A stretch of DNA of 64,000 bases from Lautropia sp. SCN 69-89 (GCA_001724855.1 MEED01000008.1:62001-126000), one strand, 5' to 3'; shown: positions 41,033 through 51,381, numbered from the stretch's first letter. Translations and numbers: made by a program. Notes: generated from the letters alone by a model not told the origin.

Positions 41033-41541
41033 TGCGCGCAGCGCTCGACCATCTCTATGACGTCGCCGCGTGGATCGCGGCGGCGTTCATGGTCGGGCTG
41101 CTCGCGATGGTGCTGATCGGCATCGCCGGGCGCCAGTTCGGCTTCTACGTTCCCGGCACCGACGCCTACGCCGGCTACCTGATGGCAGGGGCCGGCTTCC
41201 TGTCGCTCGCGCACACGCTCAAGCGCAACGAGCACATTCGCGTGACGCTGCTGCTCGGGCTGGCGGGGCCGCGCGGGCGACGCGCCCTCGAGCGCTGGGC
41301 ACTGGGCGTGGCGCTGCTGCTGGCCGGGCTGCTCGCCTTCTACAGCGTGCGCCTGGCCTGGCAGTCGTACCTGTTCAACGACATCTCCACTGCCAGCGAC
41401 GCCACGCCCCTGTGGCTGCCGCAACTGTCGATGGCCATCGGCTCGCTGATCCTGTTCGTGGCCTTCGTCGACGAACTCGCGCTCGAACTGGGCGGCCGGC
41501 GCGCCGGCGCGCCCACCGCGGAAATCCAGCACGTCGAATGA
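41032..41541 (+). CDS. TRAP transporter small permease (DctQ type)
   Basis: A 169-residue membrane protein with four hydrophobic helices, as is typical of the DctQ subunit that holds the large permease in the membrane. The start ATG shares one base with the stop of the binding protein gene (TGATG), and its own stop overlaps the next start as ATGA. The helix 2-3 stretch GYLMAGAGFLSLAHTLKRNEH is the conserved DctQ segment. It should work only with its two neighbours. Confidence 0.92.
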   Translation: MRAALDHLYDVAAWIAAAFMVGLLAMVLIGIAGRQFGFYVPGTDAYAGYLMAGAGFLSLAHTLKRNEHIRVTLLLGLAGPRGRRALERWALGVALLLAGLLAFYSVRLAWQSYLFNDISTASDATPLWLPQLSMAIGSLILFVAFVDELALELGGRRAGAPTAEIQHVE

Positions 41542-42845
41542 GCGAAGTCGCCGTCACCCTGCTGCTGGTCGTGATGCTGTTTGCGCTGCTGGGCAGCGGC
41601 GTCTGGATCGGACTGGCGCTGTCGGGCGTGGCCTGGATCGCGATGGAGCTGTTCTCGTCGCGGCCCGCCGGCGACGCGATGGCCGTCACGATCTGGGGCG
41701 CCGCGTCGAGCTGGACACTGACCGCGCTGCCGCTGTTCGTCTGGATGGGCGAGATCCTGTTCCGCACGCGGCTCTCGGCCGACATGTTCCAGGGGCTGGC
41801 GCCGTGGATGAACCGGCTGCCCGGCCGGCTGCTCCATACCAACATCATCGGCTGCGCGATCTTCGCGGCGGTCTCGGGCTCGTCGGCAGCCACCTGCGCC
41901 ACGATCGGCAAGATGACGCTGCCCGAACTCGCCCGGCGCGGCTACCCCGATGGCATCGTTGTCGGCACGCTGGCCGGAGCGGGCACGCTCGGCCTGCTGA
42001 TTCCGCCGTCGATCATCATGATCGTCTACGGCGTGAGCGCCGACGTGTCGATCGCCCAGCTGTTCGTGGCCGGCGTGCTGCCCGGCATCCTGCTCGCAGT
42101 GCTCTTCATGGGCTACGTGATCGGCTGGGGGCTGCTCAACCCCGCGAGCGTTCCGCCGGCCGAGCAGGCGCTGGGTCTGCGCGAGAAGCTCTGGGCCTCG
42201 CGCAGCCTGATTCCGGTGGTGCTGCTGATCGCTGCGGTGCTGGGTGCGATCTACGCGGGCATCGCCACCGCCACCGAGGCGGCGGCGCTCGGCGTGGTCG
42301 GCGCGCTGCTGCTGTCGGCTGCGCAGGGCTCGCTCGACCGGCGCACCTTCGTCGAGTCGCTGCTCGGGGCGACGCGCCTGTATTGCATGATCGCGCTGAT
42401 CCTGGCCGGCGCGGCCTTCCTCACGCTGGCGATGGGCTACATCGGACTGCCGCGCCACCTCGCCGAGTGGATCGCCTCGCTCGGCCTGTCGCGCTTCCAG
42501 CTGATCGTCGCACTGGCCCTGTTCTACATCCTGCTGGGGTGCTTTCTCGACGGCATCTCGATGGTCGTGCTGACGATGGGCGTGATCCTGCCCACCGTGC
42601 AGGCCGCGGGCATCGACCTGCTGTGGTTCGGCATCTTCATCGTGGTGGTCGTCGAGATGGCGCAGATCACGCCACCGGTAGGTTTCAACCTGTTCGTGCT
42701 GCAGGGCATGACCGGGCGGCAACTGCCGTGGATCGCACGGCAGTCGACGCCGATGTTCGCGCTGATGGTGGTCGCGGTGTTGCTGATCTACCTGTTCCCC
42801 GAACTGGTCACCTGGCTGCCGAAACAGATGCGCGCGATCGGGTGA
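41538..42845 (+). CDS. TRAP transporter large permease (DctM type)
   Basis: A 435-residue transport subunit with about twelve hydrophobic helices. The conserved loops AAVSGSSAATCATIGKMTLP and GTLAGAGTLGLLIPPSIIMI are present, together with QITPPVGFNLFVLQ, all marks of DctM proteins that couple ion flow to substrate import. It overlaps the DctQ-type gene by four bases. Its length is normal (about 430). The operon appears to end here; nnr follows after 36 bp. Confidence 0.94.
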   Translation: MSEVAVTLLLVVMLFALLGSGVWIGLALSGVAWIAMELFSSRPAGDAMAVTIWGAASSWTLTALPLFVWMGEILFRTRLSADMFQGLAPWMNRLPGRLLHTNIIGCAIFAAVSGSSAATCATIGKMTLPELARRGYPDGIVVGTLAGAGTLGLLIPPSIIMIVYGVSADVSIAQLFVAGVLPGILLAVLFMGYVIGWGLLNPASVPPAEQALGLREKLWASRSLIPVVLLIAAVLGAIYAGIATATEAAALGVVGALLLSAAQGSLDRRTFVESLLGATRLYCMIALILAGAAFLTLAMGYIGLPRHLAEWIASLGLSRFQLIVALALFYILLGCFLDGISMVVLTMGVILPTVQAAGIDLLWFGIFIVVVVEMAQITPPVGFNLFVLQGMTGRQLPWIARQSTPMFALMVVAVLLIYLFPELVTWLPKQMRAIG

Positions 42846-42881
42846 GGTGACGCGCCGGCGATCTGCGCTATCGTTGCGCCG

Positions 42882-44396
42882 ATGTCCGCTCTTTTTCCCA
42901 CCGATTCGCTGCGGCGCCTCGAAGCGGCGGCGCTGGCCGGCTTGCCGCCGGGCACCCTGATGGCGCGCGCGGCGGAAGCGGTCGCCGCAGCCACCGCACG
43001 GCTGGCGCGCACGCTGGCGCCGGGGCGGCCGGTGCTGGCGCTTGCCGGACCGGGCAACAACGGCGGCGACGCGCTGCTCGCGGCGGCACTGCTGCGCGAG
43101 CGCGGCTACGCCTGCAGCGCAGTGGCGCTGCGCGGCACGCCCCCCTCCCCCGGCGATGCGGCCGGCGCCTGGCGCAGCGCGCAGGCCGCCGGGCTGCGCA
43201 TCGAGCCGCCCGGGGCGCTGGATGCGCGACTGGCTGTCGCGCCGATCGTCATCGACGGCCTGTTCGGCATCGGGCTCGATCGACCCCTCGCCGGCGATGC
43301 GCGCCGCTTCTGCGAAGCGGTGGCGCAGGCGGCACTGCCGGTGGTCGCGGTGGATCTGCCCAGCGGCATCGATGCCGACACCGGAGCGATCGTCGGCGGC
43401 CCGGCCGGCTGCGCGATGCGCGCCACCCGGACGGTGACGATGATCGCCGACAAGCCAGGCCTGCGCACCGGCACGGCGCTCGATCACGTCGGCACGGTCG
43501 AGGTCGCCGCGCTCGGCCTCGAAGCCGCGCGCGAGACGTTCGCGCGCGAGGCCGGCAACGCGATCGGCCGGCTGTTCGATGCGGGCAGCGTGGCCGCGAC
43601 GCTCGCGCCGCGGCCGCGCGACAGCAACAAGGGCAGCTTCGGCAGCGTGCTCGCTTATGGCGGCGCGCGCGGCATGCGCGGTGCAGCGCTGCTCGCGGCG
43701 CGCGGCGCGCAGGCGCTCGGCGCGGGCAAGGTATTCGTCGGTTCGCCCGACGGCGAGCCGTTCGACCCCGGCCAGCCACAGCTGATGACCGCGCCCGCCG
43801 AGCCCGACTTCGGCGCCTGCGACGCGGTGGCGATCGGCTGCGGGCTGGGCCGCTCGGAACCCGCGCGCCGGCGGCTGGCTGCGGCGCTGGCCGCAGCACC
43901 TGCGCTGGTGATCGACGCCGACGCGCTGAACCTGGTCGCGGCCGACCCGTCGCTGCTGGCCGCGCGACCGGTGGCGGCACCGACCCGCTGCGTGATGACG
44001 CCGCATCCGCTCGAAGCGGCGCGGCTGCTCGGCTGCGAGGCCGCGCAGGTGCAGGCCGACCGCCGGGCCGCGGCGGCCGCACTGGCGCAGCGCTACCGGA
44101 TGGTCGTGCTGCTCAAGGGCGCCGGAAGCGTCGTCGCCGATCCGGACGGCGCCTGGTGGATCGTGGGCGCCGGCAGCCCCGCGCTGGCCAGCGCGGGCAC
44201 TGGAGACGTCCTCGCCGGCATGATCGCGGCGCTGCTCGCGCGCGGCCACGATGGCCCACGAGCCGCCTGCCTGGCCGCGTGGCTGCATGGCCGCGCCGGC
44301 ATGCACTTCGAGTCGGCGCGTGGCCATGCCGAGGGCCTGTCGGCGGCCGAACTGCCGCAATGGGTCCGCGAGGCGTTGCGCGAAACCGCTGCCTGA
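42882..44396 (+). CDS. nnr: bifunctional NAD(P)HX epimerase/dehydratase
   Basis: A 504-residue fusion that repairs hydrated NAD(P)H: the N-terminal YjeF_N epimerase (about residues 1-215, with [17 protein letters not shown]) and the C-terminal dehydratase of ribokinase fold (with [20 protein letters not shown] and the phosphate loop [11 protein letters not shown]). The length matches E. coli Nnr (515). The start is the ATG at 42882, with a weak ribosome binding site. The pgi start is 17 bp beyond its stop, so the two genes may be co-transcribed. Confidence 0.93.
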   Translation: MSALFPTDSLRRLEAAALAGLPPGTLMARAAEAVAAATARLARTLAPGRPVLALAGPGNNGGDALLAAALLRERGYACSAVALRGTPPSPGDAAGAWRSAQAAGLRIEPPGALDARLAVAPIVIDGLFGIGLDRPLAGDARRFCEAVAQAALPVVAVDLPSGIDADTGAIVGGPAGCAMRATRTVTMIADKPGLRTGTALDHVGTVEVAALGLEAARETFAREAGNAIGRLFDAGSVAATLAPRPRDSNKGSFGSVLAYGGARGMRGAALLAARGAQALGAGKVFVGSPDGEPFDPGQPQLMTAPAEPDFGACDAVAIGCGLGRSEPARRRLAAALAAAPALVIDADALNLVAADPSLLAARPVAAPTRCVMTPHPLEAARLLGCEAAQVQADRRAAAAALAQRYRMVVLLKGAGSVVADPDGAWWIVGAGSPALASAGTGDVLAGMIAALLARGHDGPRAACLAAWLHGRAGMHFESARGHAEGLSAAELPQWVREALRETAA

Positions 44397-44413
44397 ACCT
44401 GGAGGCACCGACG

Positions 44414-46108
<1,695 letters not shown>

Positions 46109-46190
46109 ATCGCCGGTTGCCGGGGCTGCCCACCGGCTGCCGGTCGCCGCCCTGCCGGCCGTTGCCCGCTCGCTGCCCGCCCCGTCCTGG

Positions 46191-46868
46191 TCAGGCGCCG
46201 ACCGGCGCCTCGAGCCGGCCCGCGTGCAGCGCGAGTCGCCTGCCGCAACGGCCGGCGAGCTCGGCATCGTGCGTCACCAGCACCAGCGTCGCCCCCGCCT
46301 CGCGATTGAGTTCGAACAGCAGGTCGATCACGCGTGCGCCGGTGGCCACGTCGAGGCTGCCGGTGGGCTCATCGGCGAACAGCAGCCTGGGCTGCGGCGC
46401 GAACGCGCGCGCCAGCGCCACGCGCTGCTGCTCGCCGCCCGACAGCGTCTTCGGGTAGTGGCCGAGCCTCTCCCCGAGCCCCACCCGCTCCAGCAGCCCG
46501 CGCGCGCGTGCCGCAGGCTTGCGCTCACCGGCCAGTTCGAGCGGCAGCATCACGTTCTCGAGTGCCGTCATCTGCGGCAGCAGGTGAAACGACTGGAACA
46601 CGAAACCCAGGTTGCGCGCGCGCCAGGCCGCGCGCCCGTCCTCGTCGAGTGCGAACAGCGACTCGCCGAACATCGTCACCGTGCCTTCGGTGGGCAGGTC
46701 GAGGCCCGCGAGCAGCCCCAGCAGGGTCGACTTGCCCGACCCTGACGCGCCGACGATCGCCACCGTATCCCCGGCGGCAACGCGAAACGACAGATCGTCG
46801 AGAATGGTGAGCCAGCCGTCCGCGTCCCTGACACGCTTGCCCAGATGCTCGACGATAATCGCGTCCAT
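46191..46868 (-). CDS. ABC transporter ATP-binding protein, YbbA/LolD type
   Basis: A 225-residue ATPase with Walker [12 protein letters not shown], signature [12 protein letters not shown] and Walker [13 protein letters not shown], all normal for the MacB/LolD/YbbA group that drives extraction or export across the inner membrane. The start ATG overlaps the start ATG of the divergent tesA gene (CATG). The divergent pairing of ybbA and tesA is known from E. coli, where the permease ybbP follows ybbA. Here no permease follows; pgi converges instead, so its partner must be elsewhere. Confidence 0.88.
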   Translation of the reverse strand: MDAIIVEHLGKRVRDADGWLTILDDLSFRVAAGDTVAIVGASGSGKSTLLGLLAGLDLPTEGTVTMFGESLFALDEDGRAAWRARNLGFVFQSFHLLPQMTALENVMLPLELAGERKPAARARGLLERVGLGERLGHYPKTLSGGEQQRVALARAFAPQPRLLFADEPTGSLDVATGARVIDLLFELNREAGATLVLVTHDAELAGRCGRRLALHAGRLEAPVGA

Positions 46869-47592
46869 GCCTGATCGTTCCCTTCCATTGCGCCGACCGG
46901 CGCCCTGTCCGTCTTCGATGTCCGCCGCGGGCGCACCCGCAGGCCGATCCGGCCGGCGCAACCTGCTGCGCCTGCTGGCGGGCTGCGCGACCGCAGCGAG
47001 TCTACCGGTAGTCGGCCGCGCCGCCCCTCGCGGCCCCGACGCCGGCCGCACCCTGCTGGTGCTCGGCGACAGCCTGTCGGCCGAATACGGGCTGCGGCGC
47101 GGCTCGGGCTGGGTCGAACTGCTGTCGCGCCGCCTGGCGGCCCGCCGGCCGCCCTGGCAGGTGGTCAACGCGAGCATCAGCGGCGAGACCACCGCCGGCG
47201 GCGACAGCCGCATCGTCGAACTGCTCGAACGGCATCGTCCGGCGGTCGTGGTGATCGAGCTCGGCGGCAACGACGCGTTGCGCGGCCTCGACCTGTCGGC
47301 CACCGAAGCCAACCTCGCCGACATCGCGCGCGCCGCGCGCCGCAGTGGCGCGCGCGTGCTGCTGCTGGGCATGCAGGTGCCGCCGAATTACGGCCGCCCC
47401 TATGCGGACGCGTTCGCCGCACTGTTCCGCCGGGTGGCCGAGCGCGAAAAGACGTCGCTGCTGCCGTTCTTCCTCGACGGCGTCGCCGAGCGCCCCGACC
47501 TGTTCCAGCCCGACCGGATCCACCCGAACGAGAAGGCGCAGCAGCGGCTGCTCGACAACGTCTGGCCGGCGCTGCGGCCGCTGCTCGACTGA
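46867..47592 (+). CDS. tesA: GDSL lysophospholipase/arylesterase TesA
   Basis: A 241-residue SGNH hydrolase that cleaves thioesters, lysophospholipids or aryl esters. Block I is VLGDSLSAEYG with nucleophile Ser69, block III is ELGGNDALRG, and the catalytic Asp/His are in DRIHPNEKA. The N terminus has a twin-arginine stretch (GRSGRRNLLRLLAGC) ending in a possible lipobox Cys40, so the protein may be exported as a lipoprotein, unlike E. coli TesA. The ATG at 46867 shares two bases with the divergent ybbA-type start; an in-frame ATG at 46918 is an alternative. Confidence 0.88.
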   Translation: MPDRSLPLRRPAPCPSSMSAAGAPAGRSGRRNLLRLLAGCATAASLPVVGRAAPRGPDAGRTLLVLGDSLSAEYGLRRGSGWVELLSRRLAARRPPWQVVNASISGETTAGGDSRIVELLERHRPAVVVIELGGNDALRGLDLSATEANLADIARAARRSGARVLLLGMQVPPNYGRPYADAFAALFRRVAEREKTSLLPFFLDGVAERPDLFQPDRIHPNEKAQQRLLDNVWPALRPLLD

Positions 47593-47600
47593 ACCCGACG

Positions 47601-48812
47601 ATGAGGCCGCCGCAGGCGCCCGCCGACGCCGACGCAGTGCCGGCGCACCTGGACACCGCGATGCCTGGAGACGGCGAAGCCTCGGGGCGCATGTCCTGGC
47701 TCGCCGAGGCGTCGGGCGCATTCGGCGACCTCGGCGTGCTGATTCCGTTCGTCACCGCGTACCTGGGCGTGCTCGGCATGGCTCCCGCGGGTGTGCTGGT
47801 GCCGATCGGCCTCGCATCGATCGCAGCGGGGCTCTGGTATCGCACGCCGTTCCCGGTGCAGCCGATGAAGCTGATCGGCGCCTCGGTGATCGTCTATGCC
47901 GGCTCCGGCGTCGGGATGACGCCCGACGTGGTCGTGGCTGCCGGCCTGTGCACCGCGGTGATCTGGCTCGCGCTGGGGCTCAGCGGCATGGCCGGACGAC
48001 TGAGCGCGCTGGTTCCGCGCGAGGCGATGCTCGGCGTGGTCATGGGGCTCGGTTTCGGCTTCATGCTCGAAGGGCTGCGCACGATGTCCGCGATGCCGCT
48101 CGCCTCCGCGCTGACGCTCGCGCTCGCGATGGTGCTGCTGTCGCGACCGGCGATCCCCACGATGCTGCTGCTGCTCTTCGGTGGGGCCGCCGCGAGCCTC
48201 GTCGCCGGCCGCGCCGCCGGCCTCGACACCTCTCAGTGGGTTCCCGCGCTGTCGCTGCCCTCGTTGGCGTGGCCGCAGCTGTCCTGGCGCGCGCTCGAGC
48301 TCGGCCTGCTGCTGCTCGCGCTGCCCCAGTTGCCCCTCACCTTCGGCAACGCGCTCTTCGCGGTCGTCGACGAGAACAACCGGCGCTTTCCCGATCGCCC
48401 CACCAGCGAGCGCACGGTCGCGCTGTCCACCGGCCTGATGAACCTCGTCTCCAGCGCGCTGGGCGGCATTCCGTTGTGCCATGGTACCGGCGGCATGGCC
48501 GCGCAGATGCGCTTCGGCGCTCGCACCGGACGCGCGCCGGTGATCTTCGGCGCGACGATGCTGCTCGTGGGCCTGTTCTTCGCCGACGCGGTCACGCTGC
48601 TGTTCGCGCTGGTGCCGCCGGCCGTGCTCGGCGCCATCCTGTTCCTGGCCGGCCTGCAGCTCGCGCTCGGCAGCCGCGCCGCCGGCGGCGAGAAGGCCGA
48701 GCGCTTCGTGGTGCTCGCCACCGCCGGCATCGCGGTCTGGCACGCCGGGCTCGCGGTGCTGTTCGGCGTGCTCGCGCACCACGCGGCGCGGCGGGGCTGG
48801 GTCCGGCTGTGA
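47601..48812 (+). CDS. MOT1-like sulfate/molybdate permease
   Basis: A 403-residue membrane protein with about ten to twelve helices after a 30-residue soluble N terminus. FPVQPMKLIGASVIVY, LPLTFGNALFAV and IPLCHGTGGMAAQMRFG are the diagnostic loops of the MOT1/sulfate-permease-like family of molybdate carriers. The ATG at 47601 is 8 bp after the tesA stop, so it is likely in the same transcript. A molybdate role is inferred from the family; no molybdenum-cofactor genes are nearby. Confidence 0.85.
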   Translation: MRPPQAPADADAVPAHLDTAMPGDGEASGRMSWLAEASGAFGDLGVLIPFVTAYLGVLGMAPAGVLVPIGLASIAAGLWYRTPFPVQPMKLIGASVIVYAGSGVGMTPDVVVAAGLCTAVIWLALGLSGMAGRLSALVPREAMLGVVMGLGFGFMLEGLRTMSAMPLASALTLALAMVLLSRPAIPTMLLLLFGGAAASLVAGRAAGLDTSQWVPALSLPSLAWPQLSWRALELGLLLLALPQLPLTFGNALFAVVDENNRRFPDRPTSERTVALSTGLMNLVSSALGGIPLCHGTGGMAAQMRFGARTGRAPVIFGATMLLVGLFFADAVTLLFALVPPAVLGAILFLAGLQLALGSRAAGGEKAERFVVLATAGIAVWHAGLAVLFGVLAHHAARRGWVRL

Positions 48813-48845
48813 CAACGCGAGCGGTTCCGCGGTAGGCTTGCCGCG

Positions 48846-49259
48846 ATGGATACCCGCTCGATCGTCGACGCACTGCGCGGCTACTTCGAGTCGCAGCCCG
48901 ATGGCGTCGTCTGCGCCTGGCTGTTCGGCAGTGTGGCGCGTGGCACCGCGCGCCCCGACAGCGACGTCGACGTCGCGGTCCTGTGCGACCGCGACCCGCC
49001 GCAGACGCTCGAACGCTCGGCAGCGGCCATGGCCGGCGACATCGAAGCCGCGATCGGCCACCCGGTCGACCTGGTGGTGCTGAACCGCGCGCCAGTCGAC
49101 CTGATCCATCGCGTGCTGCGCGACGGCGTGCTGCTCATCGAGCGCAATCGCGACGCACGCGTGCGCTTCGAGGTGAAGGCCCGCAGCGAGTACTTCGACC
49201 TGAAACCGCACCTGGACAGGTATCGTCGAGCCGGGGAGCACGCGCATGGTCGACCGTGA
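48846..49259 (+). CDS. mntA: MntA-like nucleotidyltransferase antitoxin
   Basis: A 137-residue minimal nucleotidyltransferase. The catalytic motif GSVARGTARPDSDVDVAV is a correct GSx10DxD, and a third acidic residue follows in HPVDLVVL. In HEPN/MNT pairs this protein inactivates the HEPN toxin by transferring AMP residues to its active-site tyrosine. It overlaps the HepT gene by 14 bp on the same strand. The pair lies directly before the tRNA-Leu, outside the likely attachment site, so it belongs to the chromosomal side. Confidence 0.88.
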   Translation: MDTRSIVDALRGYFESQPDGVVCAWLFGSVARGTARPDSDVDVAVLCDRDPPQTLERSAAAMAGDIEAAIGHPVDLVVLNRAPVDLIHRVLRDGVLLIERNRDARVRFEVKARSEYFDLKPHLDRYRRAGEHAHGRP

Positions 49260-49662
49260 CCTGGTGCTGAAGAAGCTCGCCTTCATCGAGACCCGGGTCG
49301 CCGAACTGCGCACGCAGGCCCGGCTCGACGCGATCGACCATGACATCCGGGAGGAGCGGTTCGTCGTTCACACGCTCCAGCTCGCCGCCCAGGCGGCGAT
49401 CGACGTCGCCTCGCACATCGTGTCGGACGACCGGCTCGGCGAGCCGCGGACGAACGCGGAGCTCTTCGAGCTGCTGCATCGGGCCCAATGGATCGGTCCG
49501 GAACTGACCCGTTCGATGCGCGACCTCGCGGGATTCCGCAACGTGGTCGTGCACGGCTACGAGGACGTGGCCCTGGGCATCGTGAAGGACATCGTGCGCA
49601 ACCGACTGCCCGATCTGATCGAGTTCGCGGCGACGGTTCGAGGCAAGCTCGGGAGCCGGTAG
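49246..49662 (+). CDS. hepT: HepT-like HEPN toxin
   Basis: A 138-residue all-helical HEPN (DUF86) protein, predicted RNase toxin. The active-site motif is RNVVVHGY, an exact Rx4HxY, in which the tyrosine is the target of AMP transfer by MntA. It overlaps mntA by 14 bp; GGGGAG lies before its ATG. The tRNA-Leu gene starts 26 bp after its stop codon. RNA cleavage as activity is from studied homologues. Confidence 0.9.
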   Translation: MVDRDLVLKKLAFIETRVAELRTQARLDAIDHDIREERFVVHTLQLAAQAAIDVASHIVSDDRLGEPRTNAELFELLHRAQWIGPELTRSMRDLAGFRNVVVHGYEDVALGIVKDIVRNRLPDLIEFAATVRGKLGSR

Positions 49663-49671
49663 CGCAGCGCG

Positions 49672-49677
49672 TATCAT
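49672..49677 (+). promoter_or_regulatory. possible -10 box of the tRNA-Leu gene
   Basis: TATCAT matches five of six consensus bases and lies 11 bp before the mature tRNA end. No good -35 box is visible at the right spacing. Confidence 0.3.
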
Positions 49678-49688
49678 GCGGAGCGCCC

Positions 49689-49773
49689 GCGCGGGTGACG
49701 AAACCGGTAGACGTAGCGGACTTAAAATCCGCGGCCGCAAGGCGTGCGGGTTCGAGTCCCGCCCCGCGCACCA
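49689..49773 (+). tRNA. tRNA-Leu (anticodon UAA)
   Basis: An 85-nt tRNA that folds fully by eye. The 7-bp acceptor stem is GCGCGGG with CCCGCGC, the anticodon stem is GCGGA/TCCGC with loop CTTAAAA (anticodon TAA), there is a long variable arm of class II type, and the T arm is GCGGG-TTCGAGT-CCCGC. The CCA end is encoded. All chromosomal genes lie to its left and a phage-like element to its right, so its 3' end is the probable integration site. Confidence 0.95.
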
Positions 49774-50102
49774 AGGCTTTCAGCGATAGCACTCGCTAAC
49801 TTGTTGCGCCGCGCAAGGCTCTGGTCTACACATGGTCTACACTTCTCGCTCGACCCGACTTCCCCCAGGGTAATTCGCCTCGACCATCCGGCCGATACCG
49901 CACTCGTCCGCGCCCCTGCTCCCAACCCACACCGGTCCGCCCAGTCGCTGAATCTTGCCTGGGTCAAGTGGACGGGGAACCAAAGCGCTTCGTCACATCC
50001 ATGTAGCGCCCAATCGGCCGCGCGCGATCTGGTGCAGAATACGCCCTCGGATGGGCAGCCGGCCCGGGGGTGGCGGCGGTGCTCGACGCTAGGCAGCAAC
50101 CG
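49774..50102. other. non-coding junction after tRNA-Leu
   Basis: These 329 bases hold no convincing coding frame. They contain a tandem 10-bp direct repeat near the tRNA and otherwise nothing I can name. The stretch marks the start of the accessory element and the change from high G+C chromosome to mixed composition. Confidence 0.6.
49822..49842. repeat. tandem 10-bp repeat, possible integrase arm sites
   Basis: TGGTCTACAC occurs twice with one base between, giving an 11-bp period on one face of the helix. It lies 49 bp from the tRNA-Leu end. Its place and layout suit arm-type sites for an integrase or excisionase, but no integrase gene is in the window. Confidence 0.45.
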
Positions 50103-50792
50103 ATGAAGTCAGACGCGACAGACATCCGCAATCAACCAGCGTACGGCCTCACGGAAGCCGCGCGCTACCTGCGCCTGCCCGCCGCGACTTTGCGGACGTG
50201 GCTGGTCGGGAGGGCCTATCCGCGTGGCGGTGAGCAGGCCACCTTTCATCCGCTGATCACGCCTGCGAACAGGCAACCCCTCCTGTTGTCTTTCTACAAT
50301 TTGATCGAGGCACACGTCTTGCGCGCCCTGCGAACGGAGCACGGGGTCGCACTCAATGAATTGCGCAAAGCGATCTCCTACGCTGAGAAGAGACTCAATC
50401 TGCACCGCTTGCTGCTCAGTTCGGAATTGCGTGCCCACGCCGGGGAGATTTTCCTCGATCGATACGTGGAACTCATCAACCTAAGCGCGTCGGGGCAGCT
50501 GGCAATGCGCAAGATGTTTGAGGACCATCTGCGACGGGTCGAGTGGGACGAATGGAAGTTTCCGATTCGTCTATACCCCTACGTCGATGCTACGCACCGC
50601 GACTTAAAGCGGCCGATTGCAATCGATCCGCACATTGCATTCGGTCGACCGATTGTCCAGCGCGCTGGAGTCTCTACGGCGGCAATCACGGAGCGCATTG
50701 ACGCAGGCGAGACGATCGAGGATTTGGCCAATGACTACGACCTCTCACCCGATGAGATCGAGCAAGCGGTGCTCTACTCTCGTGCAGCGTGA
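50103..50792 (+). CDS. DUF433 protein with MerR-like helix-turn-helix, putative antitoxin
   Basis: A 229-residue protein with an N-terminal helix-turn-helix (YGLTEAARYLRLPAATLRTW), a central unclassified region and a C-terminal DUF433 segment (DPHIAFGRPIVQRAGVST through DLSPDEIEQAVLY, about residues 180-225). DUF433 proteins are found as antitoxin-like partners of PIN-type proteins. It overlaps the next gene as GTGA, so the two are coupled. Base composition is visibly more AT-rich than the chromosome to the left, which points to recent transfer. Confidence 0.75.
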   Translation: MKSDATDIRNQPAYGLTEAARYLRLPAATLRTWLVGRAYPRGGEQATFHPLITPANRQPLLLSFYNLIEAHVLRALRTEHGVALNELRKAISYAEKRLNLHRLLLSSELRAHAGEIFLDRYVELINLSASGQLAMRKMFEDHLRRVEWDEWKFPIRLYPYVDATHRDLKRPIAIDPHIAFGRPIVQRAGVSTAAITERIDAGETIEDLANDYDLSPDEIEQAVLYSRAA

Positions 50793-51211
50793 GCCGCGTT
50801 TATTTCACTGACCGCGACCTCGGCAAGCAGTTTCCGAGAATCCTTACCGACGCCGGGCTCTCGGTAAAGCGGCACGCAGATCTCTTCCATCAGGAAGGCA
50901 GCGACGAAGAGTGGCTCGAGTACTGCGGAAAGAACGACTGCATCGCGATTACCCACAACAGCCGGATTCGGTACGTTCCGAATGAGATCGCTGCGGTAGT
51001 TCGATTTAAAGTCCGGCTCCTCGTCGTCGTCGGGCACGCGACCAACGCTGAACTGGCCGGGAACTTTGTGAGGACATTGCACAAGATCGAATCACTGATG
51101 GCAGGCCGCAGCGGGCCACTGATCGTGAAGGTATACCGTCCGACACCGACTGAACTTCTGAAATCAACATACGCACCCGGCCGCGCGGAGGTGTGGTTCC
51201 CAAGACCATAG
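50789..51211 (+). CDS. PIN-like domain protein, putative toxin
   Basis: A 140-residue protein with the pattern of the PIN-like domain partners of DUF433 proteins: an early acid cluster in VYFTDRDLGKQFPRIL, a middle acidic segment GSDEEWLEY, and IAITHNSRIRY. In the relatives I recall the last motif carries an aspartate (T-x-D); here it is Asn, so nuclease activity may be weak or absent. It starts with GTG overlapping the upstream stop by four bases. Toxin function is inferred from pairing only. Confidence 0.7.
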   Translation: MSRVYFTDRDLGKQFPRILTDAGLSVKRHADLFHQEGSDEEWLEYCGKNDCIAITHNSRIRYVPNEIAAVVRFKVRLLVVVGHATNAELAGNFVRTLHKIESLMAGRSGPLIVKVYRPTPTELLKSTYAPGRAEVWFPRP

Positions 51212-51252
51212 GCAGCCACTCGGCTGGCGAGACTTCCTAGCAGCCATCCCCC

Positions 51253-51381
51253 TACGCTGAAGCCCTGCAGACCACCGGCATCAGCCGGCAGACGGCGCAC
51301 CGCTACCAGGCGCTCGCCAACGTGCCGAGCGACACGTTCGAGTCCGCGCTGCGCGATCCGGAGAAGCCGACGACGACAGGG
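51253..51381 (+). pseudogene. fragment of a phage-type gene (TGISRQTAHR family)
   Basis: Forty-three codons with no start codon of their own encode a compact phage-like block beginning YAEALQTTGISRQTAHR and ending in EKPTTTG, after which the frame turns into arginine-rich noise. The block resembles an internal part of a protein often found beside phage DNA-modification genes; I cannot name it securely. It seems to be a remnant on the plus strand inside an otherwise minus-strand element. Confidence 0.5.
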
